This document shows, piece after piece, positions 1-11,150 of a DNA stretch of 64,000 bases. How positions within the stretch are numbered: the first letter of the stretch is position 1; each line of letters starts with the position of its first letter. This stretch comes from Saxidomus purpurata (Eukaryota > Mollusca > Bivalvia > Venerida > Veneridae). The position numbers were made by a program, and so were the translations under genes. The notes beneath the pieces are model-generated. The model had not been told where the DNA came from and did no database searches. It saw nothing but the letters and a program-made list of their open reading frames with translations. The DNA is taken from contig JAFMSR010000014.1 of assembly GCA_022818135.1 (NCBI GenBank), positions 38,715,191-38,779,190 of the forward strand, read 5' to 3'.

Positions 1-400
1 TTTCTTCAAAACTTCATGAAAATTGGTCAGAACAGATATCTTGATTAAATTTAGGTAGACTTTGAATATTGATTATCTAGGTTTCAGACTAGGTAAGCAG
101 GTCAAGACATTAAAAAATCTTTTGTAATTGCCACAGAGGTGATGTTTACAAACAAATCATCATGAAAATAAGTCGGAGTGTCTGTTTCAATGATTTCTAG
201 CCAAAGTTTAAATCTGGGTTTCCTAGGGTTATATACAAAGTCACATGGTCAAATCAATGAAACACCTTGTTAAACCTCAGTTAGACCTCATTTCTTAACC
301 AATCACCAACTATCTTAATAAATTGGTCTGCATGTTTGTTGTCAAGGTCTAACAGAATAATTGTGTTTATGAAGTTCAGAAATGAATATTTTGTCATATG
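1..400. repeat. Decayed repeat debris
   Basis: The stretch contains phrases typical of the repeat cores elsewhere in this window (for example 'cttcatgaaaattggtcag' near 12 and a similar 'catcatgaaaataag' near 158), roughly 145 bases apart. No ends, microsatellite or coding potential are visible. It probably is the eroded core of a HINE-like element that starts left of the window. Low certainty. Confidence 0.3.
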
Positions 401-607
401 GGGTTATAAGTAGGTCTTAGGTGAGCAATACAAGGCAATTTTGGCCATCCTGTATAATATAAATGTGTCGAAATATGGAAAATGTATAAAATAAAACAGT
501 TAATTTGTTCAACAATTAATTTCAATATAACAATGTAACATCTCTTAATAAATGAAGTGATCTCGTTGACATTCTTCTTCTTTCTAACAGACCTGTAAGT
601 AAAATAA

Positions 608-1770
608 CTAGAGCTATCACTAAATGTGATTAATACCCCCAAAAGGATTGCTTTATAAACTGAAGAAGTTCGTAGTAACATAATACCTTGCAAACAAACT
701 AAAAAGAGATATTGTTCTTAGCAGTTCCTCTCATTGTGCTTGACCATTGTATGAAGTTGTATTGAATTCCAACTTGTAGTTTTTCGAAAAATGCTCCAGA
801 CAGGGAAAAGTAACAAAGGGCAATAACTCTGTAATGAGTCAAGATGGAGTTATGGTTCCTGTGCACTGCACTTCCTCTAAATGTACTAGACCATTGTATG
901 AGGTTGTATTGAATTCCAACCAGTAGTTTTCAAGTTATGCTTCGGACAAGGAAAAGTAACAAAGGGCAACAACTCAGTAAATACTCAAGATAGAGTTATA
1001 GTTCTTGTACACTGCACTTTTTCTGAGTGTGCTTGATCATTGTATGAAGTTGTATTGAATTCCAACTAATAGTTTTCAAGTTATGCTCTGGACAAGGAAA
1101 AGTAACAAAGGGCAATAACTCTGTAATTAGTCAAGATGGAGTTATAGTTCTTGTGCACTGCACTTCCTCTCAATGTGCTTGACCATTGTATGAAGTTGTA
1201 TTGAATTCCAACTAGTAGTTTTCAAGTTATGCTTCGGACAAGGAAAACTAACGAAGGGCAATAACTCAGTAAATACTCAAGATAGAGTTATAGTTCTTGT
1301 ACAATGCACTTCCTCTGACTGTGCTTGATCATTGTATGAAGTTGTATTGAATTCCAACTAGTAGATTTCAAGTTATGCTCTGGACAAGGAAAAGTAACAA
1401 AGGGCAATAACTCTGTAATTAGTCAAGATGGAGTTATGGTTCTTGTGCACTGCACTTCCTCTCAATGTGCTTGACCATTGTATGAAGTTGTATTGAATTC
1501 CAACTTGTAGTTTTCAAGTTATGCTCCGGACAAGGAAAAGTAACAAAGGGCAATAACTCTGTAATTAGTCAAGATGGAGTTATAGTTCTTGTGCACTGCA
1601 CTTCCTCTCAATGTGCTTGACCATTGTATGAAGTTGTATTGAATTCCAACTAGTAGTTTTCAAGTTATGCTCCGGACAAGGAAAATGCAACAGACCGACC
1701 GACCGACCGACCGACCAACCACCGGGTGACTCCTATATACCCCCCTAAACTTCGTTTTGGGGGTATAATA
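608..1770 (-). mobile_element. Pearl/HINE-like element, family B, complete
   Basis: Read on the minus strand the element starts with TTATACCCCCAAAACGAAG at 1770, has a (GGTC)n microsatellite at about 1690-1720, then about six and a half tandem units of roughly 145 bp (about 720-1690), and ends with GGGGGTATT, a hairpin (ATCAC/GTGAT around ATTTA) and AGCTCTAG at 608. The two ends share the inverted motif TATACCCCC/GGGGGTAT. Tandem core plus tetranucleotide microsatellite plus terminal hairpin is the layout of bivalve pearl elements, later grouped with Helentrons. A second copy is at 46222-48323. Non-coding. Confidence 0.75.
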
Positions 1771-2219
1771 AGGTCTGATAAAGTCATGAAATTCATTATA
1801 TTAATACAAAGAATGTATTTCTTGCTCTATTAATTTGAATAGCATTTGAATCAATACAGTTTATGCCAAACTCTGTTCCCAATTAGTTGTAGAATATTGC
1901 ATAATATTCATATTGTTGCTGGAATGAGACATGATGCAAAACATGCCATAAACAGTTCTATAAACCATTAAGGTTTATATGAAAAACTTCAGGCATTAGT
2001 ACAACACAAGAAACTATTAAATTATCAAAATTTGTGCCAGCCGGAATGAATTGTCACTGTTTAGATGCAAATACTGAGGCAGAATTACTTGAATATCTCT
2101 TTACCGGGGCAAAAATATGTGAATATATAACTGGGTTTGCTAATTTAAGAATAACCTTTACTGAGTAGTACCTTTTACCAAGCTTTGCTCAAACTTCTTC
2201 TAAAAAACAAAATGCTTAC
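1771..2219. other. No feature recognised
   Basis: AT-rich sequence downstream of the last exon I can see of the minus-strand CxC5-like gene. It should be either intron or 3' flank. I see no further exon or repeat. Confidence 0.4.
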
Positions 2220-2305
2220 CTTTTTGATTGGCCACTCTGTGTATCACCTTGCTGAGTAGTGGTTTTTCTCTTTTTTACAACAAGTGTAAAGTTACACTTG
2301 TAGTT
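2220..2305 (-). CDS. Exon 6 (candidate) of CxC5/KDZ-like gene
   Basis: Minus-strand exon bounded by a good acceptor (ggttttgcag) at 2305 and a good donor (gtaagc) at 2220. One frame is fully open and reads NYKCNFTLVVKKRKTTTQQG followed by DTQSGQSKR, a basic, polar tail. That frame needs the preceding exon to end in phase 0, but exon 5 (2710-3011) ends in phase 2 as written. One additional base in the A-run at the end of exon 5 would make the phases agree. The exon ends in phase 2, so at least one more exon must lie further left. Function of this part is unknown. Membership in the gene rests on strand, order and splice sites. Confidence 0.5.
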
Positions 2306-2709
2306 CTGCAAAACCGAAAACACATTTCAATAGTTGATATTTAACTTGGCCATGAGTTGCTTATTACAATCTCTTAATTTTGCATATCTTTCTACAATTC
2401 ACCGAATGCAGGCATTTCTTTCTCATTATGAAATCACCATATACTTCTAATTACTATGGATGACTATCTTTTCCTTCATAAAATTTTGCAAAAGTTCACA
2501 AACTTCACTAATATACAAGTTAGTGATAAATTTGGGTGCTTTGTTAACTTTTGATTGGTTCATGAATAAATGCTATAATTTATATGAAAATCTCATAGTA
2601 GCATTTTTTAGAAATTTGTTGTCATGCTTGATTTGATTAATCTCGGACAGAAGCATTCATAAATTTATACAACTTAAATATATTTGCTGAATGCTGAAAG
2701 CTTACTTAC

Positions 2710-3011
2710 AAACAGGATTTTTTCCCCACTATTTTAAAATCCTGATCATGCTCCACTTCTGGCATCTTACACTGTGGTAGCTCTGGCTCTGGCTCATCAG
2801 CCTCAGGAACCTCAGTCTGAGACGCAATCATCTCTGCTCCACCAGTTTTGAGAACCTCAGGCACCTCGGTCGCTATCATCCCTGCTCCAGGGTTGAACCC
2901 CTCAGGCACCTCTGTATCAAACGCATTATCTGCTTCAGGGTTGAGCCCCTCAGGCACCTCTGTCTCAGTGATGGGCACCTCAGGATTATGGTGGACTTGT
3001 TGTTGGTGTTC
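2710..3011 (-). CDS. Exon 5 of CxC5/KDZ-like gene, TEVPE repeat exon
   Basis: Minus-strand exon with acceptor (acatttcag) at 3011 and a strong donor (gtaagt) at 2710. It begins in phase 1 (AA completes a codon started by the last G of the 6860-7034 exon, giving Glu), then reads HQQQVHHNPEVPITE and four imperfect repeats starting TEVPE: TEVPEGLNPEADNAFD, TEVPEGFNPGAGMIA, TEVPEVLKTGGAEMIASQ and TEVPEADEPEPELPQ, then KMPEVEHDQDFKIVGKKSC. The DNA of the repeats is itself a short minisatellite of 45-54 bp units in frame. The product is acidic and proline-rich, likely a disordered linker. The A-run before the donor (six As) is where the phase to the next exon slips. Confidence 0.65.
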
Positions 3012-3405
3012 TGAAATGTAGCATACTTTAAAATGAAATACTTTCTCTTGGTATTTTAGCCTTTAAATAAATATCATTTATTAAATACAGCTTCATGATA
3101 CACCAGTACAGTCTTAGGGTGCTAAATTGACCATTGCACAATAGAACAAAACTATGAAAATAAACCAAATGATATTGTATAAATTATTGCATTATCAAGT
3201 TACATGTTAATTATTTATTGGAAGCATGGTCATCTGTATATGTTTCTGGAATGTTTTGCATTGTTGGTATCTTATTGTGGTTCTACTGATAAAAAGTTAT
3301 GCAAAACAACATTTACCATTAGAAAAGCATTTCCAATAGATCATTAAATGTTTTGGATTATTAAATACATGATAGTAGACATAACTTTATAAAAAGTTTT
3401 ACTCG

Positions 3406-3615
3406 TTAAAAGTTATGTTTGAACAGAGCAGAAACAACATCTGCCTCATCTTCAAGGTCCAGGACCTTACACTTCTTTGCCTTTCTTAAACCACCTATTC
3501 TGATGTTTTTAGTTCTGCCCCCTGGAATTTCTCTAACACGTTTCTGCAGTTCATGAGGCAGTTCTACTGCTCTGATAGCCAAGGTTCAGCCTTCAAATCT
3601 TAGTAGTTCTTGTAC
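3406..3615 (-). pseudogene. Exon-like fragment with one in-frame stop
   Basis: A 70-codon minus-strand frame with one internal TGA (codon 10) and a terminal TAA. After the stop it reads TLAIRAVELPHELQKRVREI, PGGRTKNIRIGGLRKAKKCK and a tail rich in Asp/Glu ending ALFKHNF. A possible acceptor (ggctatcag) follows the stop and would give an intact terminal exon starting near AVELPHEL. It lies in the intron between exons 4 and 5 of the CxC5-like gene on the same strand, so it may be an alternative last exon, an exon of a decayed neighbour copy, or chance. Not recognised as a known domain. Confidence 0.35.
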
Positions 3616-4048
3616 CTTTAACAAAAAAGCCATTACTAAATCACTGACTTAAAGCTTATCTATATGGAAAATGGAATCTTGCGTTATCAAATTATTATTC
3701 CAGTATGAAAATAAATCATTTAGACTTTGTTTGAAAAGTTCATTGCATTTGTTTGATTCAATCATTTCTTATAGCATTATTTTCATTTAGAAATTTCCTA
3801 AACAGTCTATCAGCTAAAAAACACAAATTTAGTCAATCAGGACAAGCTAATTTGTATTAAAATCTGAGATTTATTACACTTGATTTCATGTTTCACAGCA
3901 AATACTGGTATGTTCATAAGCACTTGACATCAAGAAACCATTGGCAGACAAGTAAATCAGAAATCAACCATAGACGGTGTACATTAAGTAAATAGTAAGC
4001 TTCACATGCATAACATTCATGGAGTATTTCTGCTAAAATCATATTTAA

Positions 4049-4473
4049 AGCGACATTATGCGCATTTTTTTCAAGTAAGAATCCAGCTGAATATGGTGTG
4101 TGTCTGCCTCTTCCAGCGTAGAGGAAATAATAGCTTTTAACCCAATACACCAATCTCTTCACACTACCAGTATAAAACAATAACTTTCCAAATATTGATT
4201 TTCTTATTTAACTGGGAGAGTCAATTTAAGAAAAAAACAACTGCATGCAGGAGTTGCTTCCCTTCCACTGCCGAAATCTCTACCAACATCAACAACAACA
4301 CAATCAACTATCATTTTATCAGTCCGATTTTTTTATATTTAAAGCACCAATAGAAATACTAATGCGTCTTAATCATTAATTTAACATATTTAAATGAACA
4401 GCAACCAAAAATTGCTTTTATAAAACTGTCACCAAAAATACACTATGTGCAGTAAGATGTGCATAATGTCACT
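4049..4473. mobile_element. TTAA-flanked MITE, copy 1
   Basis: Non-coding 425 bp unit bounded by TTAA on both sides, with imperfect terminal inverted repeats AGCGACATTATGCGCAT on the left and ATGTGCATAATGTCACT on the right. A second copy at 17207-17642 aligns across the whole unit. TTAA target duplication is characteristic of piggyBac and Kolobok transposons; which of the two supplies the transposase cannot be told from the ends alone. Confidence 0.7.
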
Positions 4474-4494
4474 TTAAATAATAAAAAATAATAA

Positions 4495-5790
4495 CAAGAG
4501 GGCCAAGATGGCCCTATATCGCTCACCTTGGTACAAGTCCACTTGCCTGGTGGAAGATCACTAGATAATGTTATATACCAAATAGGTTTTCCTATATACG
4601 CCTTTGTAAAACAAGTGACACCCCCCCCCCAACGGGCAAGGTCAATTTTGACCCCAGGGGCATAATTTGAACAAACTTTGAAGAGGTCTACTAGCCAATG
4701 CTACATGCCAAATATCTAAGCTCTAGGCCTTGTGGTTTCAGGGAAAAAGATTTTTAAACTTTTTCCTATATAAGCCTATGTTAAACTAAGTGACCCCCGT
4801 GCGGGGTCAATTTTGACCCGGGGGTAATAATTTGAACAATCTTGGTAGAGGTCCACTAGCCAATGCTACATGCCAAATATCTAAGCTCTAGGCCTTGTGG
4901 TTTCAGAGAAGAAGATTTTTAAAGTTTTTCCTAAATATGCCTATGCAAAACTAAGTGACCCCCCGTGCGGGGTCAATTTTGATCCGAGGGTCATAATTTG
5001 AACAATCTTGGTAGAGATCCACTAGCCAATGCTACATGCCAAATATCTAAGCTCTAGGCCTTGTGGTTTCAGAGAAGAAGATTTTTAAAGTTTTCCTATA
5101 TATTCCTATGCAAAACTAAGTGACCACCCCCGCGGGGTCAATTTTGACCCGGGGGTCATAATTTGAACAATCTTGTTAGAAGTTCACTAGACAATGCTAC
5201 ATGCCAAATATCTAAGCTCTAGGCCTTGTGGTTTCAGAGAAGAAGATTTTTAAAGTTTTCCTGTATATGCCTATGCAAAAACTAAGTGCCCACCCGCGCG
5301 GGGTCAATTTTGACCCGGGGGTCATAATTTGAACACTCTTGGTAGAGGTCCACTAGACAATGCTACATGCCAAATATCTAAGCTCTAGGCCTTGTGGTTT
5401 CAGAGAAGAAGATTTTAAAAGTTTTTCCTGTATATGCCTATGCAAAAACTAAGTGCCCACCCGTGCGGGGTCAATTTTGACCCGGGGGTCATAATTTGAA
5501 CAATCTTGGTAGAGGTCCACTAGACAATGCTACATGCCAAATATCTAAGCTCTAGGCCTTGTGGTTTCAGAGGAGAAGATTTTTAAAGTTTTTCCTATTT
5601 GTTGCCATAGCAACCAGAGTTCTGCATGGAATGGAATTCTTTGAACAATTTTGGTAGAGCTTCATGCAAGGAACATTCCTGCATAGTTTTATCAACATTG
5701 GCCTAGAGGTTTCAGAGGAGATGTCATTTGAATCAAAATGTTGACGGACGACGGACAATCATCGATCAGAAAAGCTCACCCTGGCGTAGC
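4495..5790 (-). mobile_element. HINE-like element, family A, 5' end clipped
   Basis: Starts (minus-strand 3' end) with CAAGAGGGCCAAGATGGCCC, which is a hairpin next to CTCTTG, and runs through six or seven tandem units of about 145 bp that each carry the phrases TTTGGCATGTAGCATTG and AAATTATGACCCCCGGGTCA (minus strand). The opposite end reaches only half of the terminal hairpin (agctcaccctggcgtagc) and then stops; in complete copies such as 8432-9734 the hairpin is entire. Non-coding; the short reading frame at 5567-5758 recurs in other copies and reflects DNA similarity. Confidence 0.75.
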
Positions 5791-6494
5791 TGTGAAGGAT
5801 TCAGTAATGTCACATCACTATTTGGCTGGCTTCCCACACACTGCATCAAGGTTTTCTTATAAACTGCTTTTCCTAATTTGAAACATAAATATTCATGAAA
5901 CTTTGCTTTATTTCATTTAATTTAATTTGATGACTTATAACATTCAACAGTAATTACACTGTTTGTCATTTTCCAATTTAGTGCAGACCAACAAGTTGCA
6001 GCATTCTCAAAATACACGTAATGAAGTAATCAATTGACAACTTTGGATTCCACTGTTTCTTTCTTTGTTCATTCCATTGCATCAAACCATTATAATAAAG
6101 GTGATGTTCTGTTAAAAATATTGTCTGTTTTGACTCTGTGAAATGCTATTACATGACTTTCACATTTTCTGTACCAGCACATCTGCTGGACTTTCCAATC
6201 AATGTAATGGCAGCACTTTGACAATTTACTGCTATACAATATTAACTTTTACTGTGTTTTTCTGCATTTGCATTGAGAGCAGATCATGATCAGCCTGAAC
6301 AGCTGTGCAGTTATCATGACCTCCACTTCCTGGTATTCAGTCAGTATGTTTACCATGCACTCTCATTTAGACTGTAAACGATACTGTCTGAGCAAGAGTC
6401 CTAATTAAAAGTTGTTTACTGCACGGTTTATAAATTCATATGATGTTTCCCTCATGATAATTTTTTATATCATTATCTATGCATGGTTTGTTAA
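5791..6494. other. Intron sequence, nothing recognised
   Basis: AT-rich sequence between two mobile elements, inside the presumed intron between exons 4 and 5 of the minus-strand gene. No exon-like frame with splice sites was found on either strand. Confidence 0.4.
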
Positions 6495-6827
6495 AGGTCC
6501 AATACTAAGGAAAGCGAAAATTCAAATATACTTTAAAAAACACAGAAATCAGTTATTTTTAATAAAAAATGAAAGTTGGTATGTAGAAATTCTAAATAAA
6601 TCACAGTACATGTACACTTATTTTACTATGCATTATGAAGAAAGTTAAAAAGACCTGGGTAGTCATTTTGTCAAATCACTGAGATTTCAATATAATACAC
6701 ATACTTTTCTTCGTGTTCCAAACACTTAAATTTTAACCTGACAATCTTCACTATTTAGTGTCTTGCATAAGGTAATGTATTTGCCATTGAAATAACTGTC
6801 ACTTGATTTTCGCTTAGTTGTGGACCT
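6495..6827. mobile_element. TTAA-flanked MITE, second family
   Basis: A 333 bp unit bounded by TTAA (6491-6494 and 6828-6831). The ends are inverted: AGGTCCAATACTAAGG on the left, and on the right CGCTTAGTTGTGGACCT, each followed inward by a GCGAAAAT-like block. The interior is AT-rich and non-coding. The TTAA target suggests piggyBac or Kolobok mobilisation. It differs in sequence from the 4049-4473 family. Confidence 0.65.
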
Positions 6828-6859
6828 TTAAATTGCAAACTCAGGTATTAACTATTTAC

Positions 6860-7034
6860 CACTTTCTCTCAGTTCTTGGTCCAGATCTGTAACCAAACAT
6901 ATGAGTTCATTCTTGGTCAGTGTTGAATAGAATCCTCCATCTTGTGGCTTGTTGTCACCATGAATGATGTCTGGATCGCTTGCACAAAGTGATACACATA
7001 TTTCTGTGGATGGCTACACAGGAAAACCGCAGTC
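6860..7034 (-). CDS. Exon 4 of CxC5/KDZ-like gene
   Basis: Minus-strand exon with a strong acceptor (tcattactttcag) at 7034 and donor (gtaaat) at 6860. Joined to the phase 2 end of exon 3, it reads R-TAVFLCSHPQKYVYHFVQ. The more 3' part reads best in another frame: SDPDIIHGDNKPQDGGFYST then LTKNELICLVTDLDQELRES. The two frames overlap around CAAGCGATCC, so a one-base slip is likely there. The end phase (G) fits exon 5 exactly (G+AA = Glu). Alternative acceptors at 7013 and 7003 would avoid the slip but drop the Cys/His-rich start. The domain is not one I can name. Confidence 0.5.
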
Positions 7035-7253
7035 CTGAAAGTAATGACATTGCTCAGACTATAAGGAAGAACTAGATAAAACTACATTTAATACTACTAT
7101 ACATTGTCATGCAGACATGCACCTTTGATGAGGTCCATGTCTAAGGATTTGATTGATTTTGAAGAAATTTTCATTACATGCTTCCAAAGAATTTAACTGC
7201 TGAACATTGATGCTTTTGTCTTGATTTGGATCTGCTGCTCTGTTTGAAGTCAA

Positions 7254-7394
7254 TTAACTTTTCATTATGTTAAGGGAATCAGTCAGTGATCCTGTTCCAC
7301 GGTCATAGTCTGATAGATAAGATGGCTTAAGTGGAAGTTTTGACAGAGTGTGACTTATCTGCTCACTTCCGCAATCACATTGACTCACCAGTGG
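7254..7394 (-). pseudogene. Exon-like fragment, CDCGSEQ frame
   Basis: A 46-codon open minus-strand frame between a TAA at 7395-7397 and a TAA at 7254, reading PLVSQCDCGSEQISHTLSKL and PLKPSYLSDYDRGTGSLTDS. Composition and low-complexity pattern look protein-like, unlike surrounding AT-rich DNA, but no clear splice site delimits it. It lies between exons 3 and 4 of the CxC5-like gene on the same strand, and may be a decayed exon of a related copy. No domain recognised. Confidence 0.3.
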
Positions 7395-7484
7395 TTAGAA
7401 TTCAATGAAGAATTAAATAAGGTGTACCAGGCTACATGATCTCGCAATTGGTATCTGCATAATTTTATAATAATTTTTTACTGT

Positions 7485-7658
7485 CTATATTCGCCCTTTC
7501 TTCTTGTCTGCTGATCGTACAACATCAACAACATAGCCTGGTCCTGATGGAAGTGAGGTTACAACACTGTATTTCAGATGCAGTGCAAAGTTTGTTTTTT
7601 CTTCAAAGTGTCCATTCTTCATATGTCCCCATCTGCTCCTTGTTGGTGACAGAATCAC
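7485..7658 (-). pseudogene. Exon-like fragment ending in a stop
   Basis: A 57-codon minus-strand frame ending in TAG. It reads VILSPTRSRWGHMKNGHFEE, KTNFALHLKYSVVTSLPSGP and GYVVDVVRSADKKKGRI. A weak acceptor (actttgtgaag) sits just upstream and would start it in phase 1, which does not match the phase 2 end of exon 3. It therefore may be the last exon of a separate or decayed gene copy. Protein-like composition and strand support reality; function unknown. Confidence 0.35.
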
Positions 7659-8034
7659 TTCACAAAGTTAACAGTCATAATAAATGAGAACATAATATGA
7701 ACATTATCACTGAAAGTGAACACATGTAGAATAAATCAGACATCACAAATGCACAACATGATGATGGCCTACACTGCCTTCAAAAGCAGAATCACAGACC
7801 ATTATGTGAGAATGACAGCTTTTACAAGGTTATGCTCAATATCGGTATAATATTTATTTTCAACTGGGAAAGTGTGGAAAGCGCTTTAAATAACAATTGC
7901 CAAATGATGAATTTTATCTGTATTTTCAATTGATGGTGTCTTAAATTGGCACAAAACTTACTAGATGCCAAATTCTAAACTTAACTATAAAACACTTATT
8001 AAAGGGAACCTTGTCTTCTACATCTCTAATGGAA

Positions 8035-8085
8035 CAAGAGCTGTCCATAAGACAGCAAGCTCGACTATTGTGGGTGTTTGCTAAT
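8035..8085 (-). mobile_element. Terminal fragment of GCTCGAC-family HINE
   Basis: On the minus strand this is an AATAGTCGAGC block followed by a hairpin (GCTGTC/GACAGC) and TCTTG, the same terminus as the element ending at 55733. Only the end is present. Confidence 0.55.
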
Positions 8086-8117
8086 AAAACAAAACTTTTA
8101 TCAGTATAATAGCAAAA

Positions 8118-9970
8118 CAAGAGCTGTTTGTAAAACACGTATGCCCCCTTTGATGCAAAAGTTGTACTATGAAAGGAACAGTTTTTAAAGTAAGTCAGTG
8201 TGAAATTCCTGAAAATGGCATCTGTAGAAATTGTAGAATAAAAAAAAAAATTTAAAACAAATTAAACATTCAAAAAAAAAATCTATTTTTACAAAGTGAC
8301 CTTGACCTCCTAAAAATTGTTTTTTGCTAAAAAACAATTAAAAACAAAAAACAAATTTGAAAAAGATCTATTTTTAGTAGTGACCTTGACCTAAAAAAAT
8401 TTTTTTTGTGTAAAAAGATTTTATAATAAACAAGAGGGCCAAGATGATCCTATATTGCTCACCTTGGTACAAGTCCACTTGCCTGGTGGAAGATCATTAG
8501 ATATTGTTATATACCAAATAAGTTTTCCTATATACGCCTTTGTAAAAAAAATGATTCCCCCCCCCGGGCAAGGTCAATTTTGACCCCTGGGGCATAATTT
8601 GAACAAACTTTGAAGAGGTCTACTAGGCAATGCTACATGCCAAATATCTATGCTCTAGGCCTTGTGGTTTCAGAGAAAAAGATTTTTAAAGTTTTCCCTA
8701 TATAAGCCTATGTAAAACTAAGTGACCCCCGGTGCGGGGTCAATTTTGACCCGGGGGTCATAATTTGAACAATCTTGGTAGAGGTCCACTAGCCAATGCT
8801 ACATGCCAAATATCTAAGCTCTAGGCCTTGTGGTTTCAAAGAAGAAGATTTTTAAAGTTTTTACTATATAAGTCTATGTAAAACTAAGTGACCACCCGTG
8901 CGGGGTCAGTTTTAATCCGAGGGTCATAATTTGAACAATCTTGGTAGAGGTCCACTAGCCAATGCTACATGCCAAATATCTAAGCTCTAGGCCTTGTGGT
9001 TTCAGAGAAGAAGATTTTTAAACTTTTTCCTACATAAGCCTATGTAAAACTAAGTGACCACCCGTGTGGGGTCAATTTTGATCAGGGGCTCATAATTTGA
9101 ACAATCTTGGTAGAGGTCCACTAGCCAATGCTACATGCCAAATATCTAAGCTCTAGGCCTTGTTGTTTCAGAGAAGAAGATTTTTAAAGTATTTCCTATA
9201 TATTCCTATGCAAAACTAAGTGACCACCCCTGCGGGGTGAATTTGGACCCGGGGGTCATAATTTGAACAATCTTGGTAGAGGTTCACTAGACAATGCTAT
9301 ATGCCAAACATCTAAGCTCTAGGCCTTGTGGTTTCAGAGAAGAAGATTTTTAAAGTTTTTCCTATATATGCCTATGCAAAAACTAGGTGCCCACCCGCAC
9401 GGGATCAATTTTGACCCGGGGGTCATAATTTGAACAATCTTGGTAGAGGTCCACTAGACAATGCTACATGCCAAATATCTAAGCTCTAGGCCTTGTGGTT
9501 TCAGAGAAGAATATTTTTAAAGTTTTTCCTATTTGTTGCCATAGCAACCAGAGTTCTGCATGGAATGGAATTCTTTGAACACTTTTGGTAGAGCTTCATG
9601 CAAGGAACATTCCTGCATAGTTTTATCAACATTGGCCTAGAGGTTTCAGAGGAGATGTCATTTGAATCAAAATGTTGACGTACGACGGACAATCATCGAT
9701 CAGAAAAGCTCACCCTGGCATAGCCAGGTGAGCTGAAAAAAAAAATTTGGAAAAAAAAATTTTTTTTTAATAACAGTGACCTTGACCCCTAAAAATTTTT
9801 GTTTTGCTGAAAACAATTTAAAACTAAAATAAATAATTTGAAAAAAATCTATTTTTAGTAGTGACCTTGACCTAAAAAATTTATTTTTAGTGTAAAACAA
9901 TTTTATAATAAAAAAAAATTTCAAAATAAAAATCTATTTTAAGTAACAGTGACCTTGACCCCGTAAGGAG
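8118..9970 (-). mobile_element. HINE-like element with a nested family A insertion
   Basis: The left end CAAGAGCTGTTTGTAAAAC is again a hairpin-plus-CTCTTG terminus (minus strand). The body consists of short units with 'cagtgaccttgacc' and A/T-runs at 8230-8430 and again at 9740-9970, separated by the family A element at 8432-9734. The two halves therefore belong to one host element split by the insertion. The right boundary is approximate. Confidence 0.55.
8432..9734 (-). mobile_element. HINE-like element, family A, complete
   Basis: Minus-strand copy complete at both ends: the 5' end is a hairpin (AGCTCACCTGGC / GCCAGGGTGAGCT, 9707-9734) and the 3' end is CAAGAGGGCCAAGAT..., a hairpin next to CTCTTG at 8432. 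The interior holds about eight units of roughly 145 bp. A-runs (T on the minus strand) flank both ends, as expected for insertion between two Ts. Inserted in the element at 8118-9970. Confidence 0.8.
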
Positions 9971-10362
9971 ACCTAGGGCAGGGTTACCTCCGGGACCACA
10001 GTAGCTCAGGAGTCAGATATAATCCAGGCTCCCCGCTGACAACCGTCCTTATCAGGGTGTTCAACTGTTGGGACTGACACAAGGTTTCCAACCTGGGTCA
10101 CTGACTTGCCAGTGTACCATTAAGGGAAGGTAGTTAGTTGTCTCCCCGGGTCTGTATTAAAATTTAGGGGTTCAGCTACCATCTGCTGCCTATATTCCGC
10201 CACAAGGTTCATTATAGCTTGAATAAAAGTATTGATGTTCAAACAACTGAAATCTTGTTTATTTGTTGGTTTGTGTTGCAAGTGCATGTTCTTATACTTT
10301 ATACAGTGGAAATCAGTTACGAGAACCAGACATATGGAGTTTGTCCCCTAAACTACATAATG

Positions 10363-11150
10363 CAGGCCCGTAGCTACACTGAGGCCTCCCTGATTTTCTG
10401 CCAATATTATGAAACAAGAGGGCCATGATGGCCCTTTATCACTCACCCGAGTACAACTGCTTTTAACAAAGTTGCTAGAAATCATCGAAACAACCTTTCT
10501 GACATATTTCCAGGATATTTGGGCTGAAAATGTTACCTCTAGAGTGTTAACAAGGTTTTTCCATATTTGGGCTGTGTGACCTAGTTTTTGACCCCAGGTG
10601 ACCCATATTAAAACTTGAGCTAGAAATCAACCAAACAACCTTTCTGACAAATTGCCAGGATATTTGGACTGAAACAGTAGCCTCTAGAGCCTTAACAAGA
10701 TTTTTCTATTTTTGGGTCATGTGACCTAGTTTTTCATCCAAGATAACTCATATTCGAACTTGTCCCAGTAATTACTTTTCGTGACAATTGAGGCAAAAAT
10801 GTGATCACTACAGTGTTAACAAACTAAGTGTGAACGGACGAAGGACATTCATCGATCCTAATAGCTCACCCTGAGCCAGCTCAGGTGAGCTAAAAAGGAT
10901 ACATTTTGAGGCACCATCTTTTCAGCATAGCCGAGATGAGGCACTATTATTTTATTTAATTTATTTAGGATGACAAAAATCGCAAATACGTTGGCTGTTT
11001 CGAACTTCTTATATTTCTGCAGATCCATATGAAACTAAAATGAACGAGAATCCTTTATATCTCATTTAAAATTCCGGGGGATGGGGGGGCATGCCCCCGG
11101 ATCCCCTTAGAAAGTGCCTCCCTATTTTTCAACCTCTGGCTACAGCCCTG
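10363..11150. mobile_element. Short TIR element interrupted by a HINE-like copy
   Basis: Both ends begin CAGG and are inverted (CAGGCCCGTAGCTACAC on the left; GTAGCCAGAGG-type sequence then CAGGGCTGTAGCC on the minus strand of the right). TAATG stands directly outside each end (10358-10362, 11151-11155), suggesting a 5-bp target duplication. Without the insertion at 10415-10891 the unit is about 311 bp. A GC-rich palindrome (about 11069-11105) lies near its right end. CAGG ends recall hAT elements, but the duplication length does not fit. Confidence 0.5.
10415..10891 (-). mobile_element. Short HINE-like element, family A relative
   Basis: Minus-strand element with a 5' hairpin (AGCTCACCTGAGC / GCTCAGGGTGAGCT at 10864-10891) and a 3' hairpin next to CTCTTG (GGGCCATCATGGCCC at 10415). 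The core is three units with 'tgacctagtttttgacccc'-like phrases, different from the longer family A copies, so this is a distinct subfamily. It is flanked by A-runs on both sides. Confidence 0.7.

Noticed and set aside
8220..9970. Frames rich in Phe/Lys/Asn on the minus strand (for example 9700-9924)
   Set aside because: They come from A/T homopolymer runs in the repeat core.
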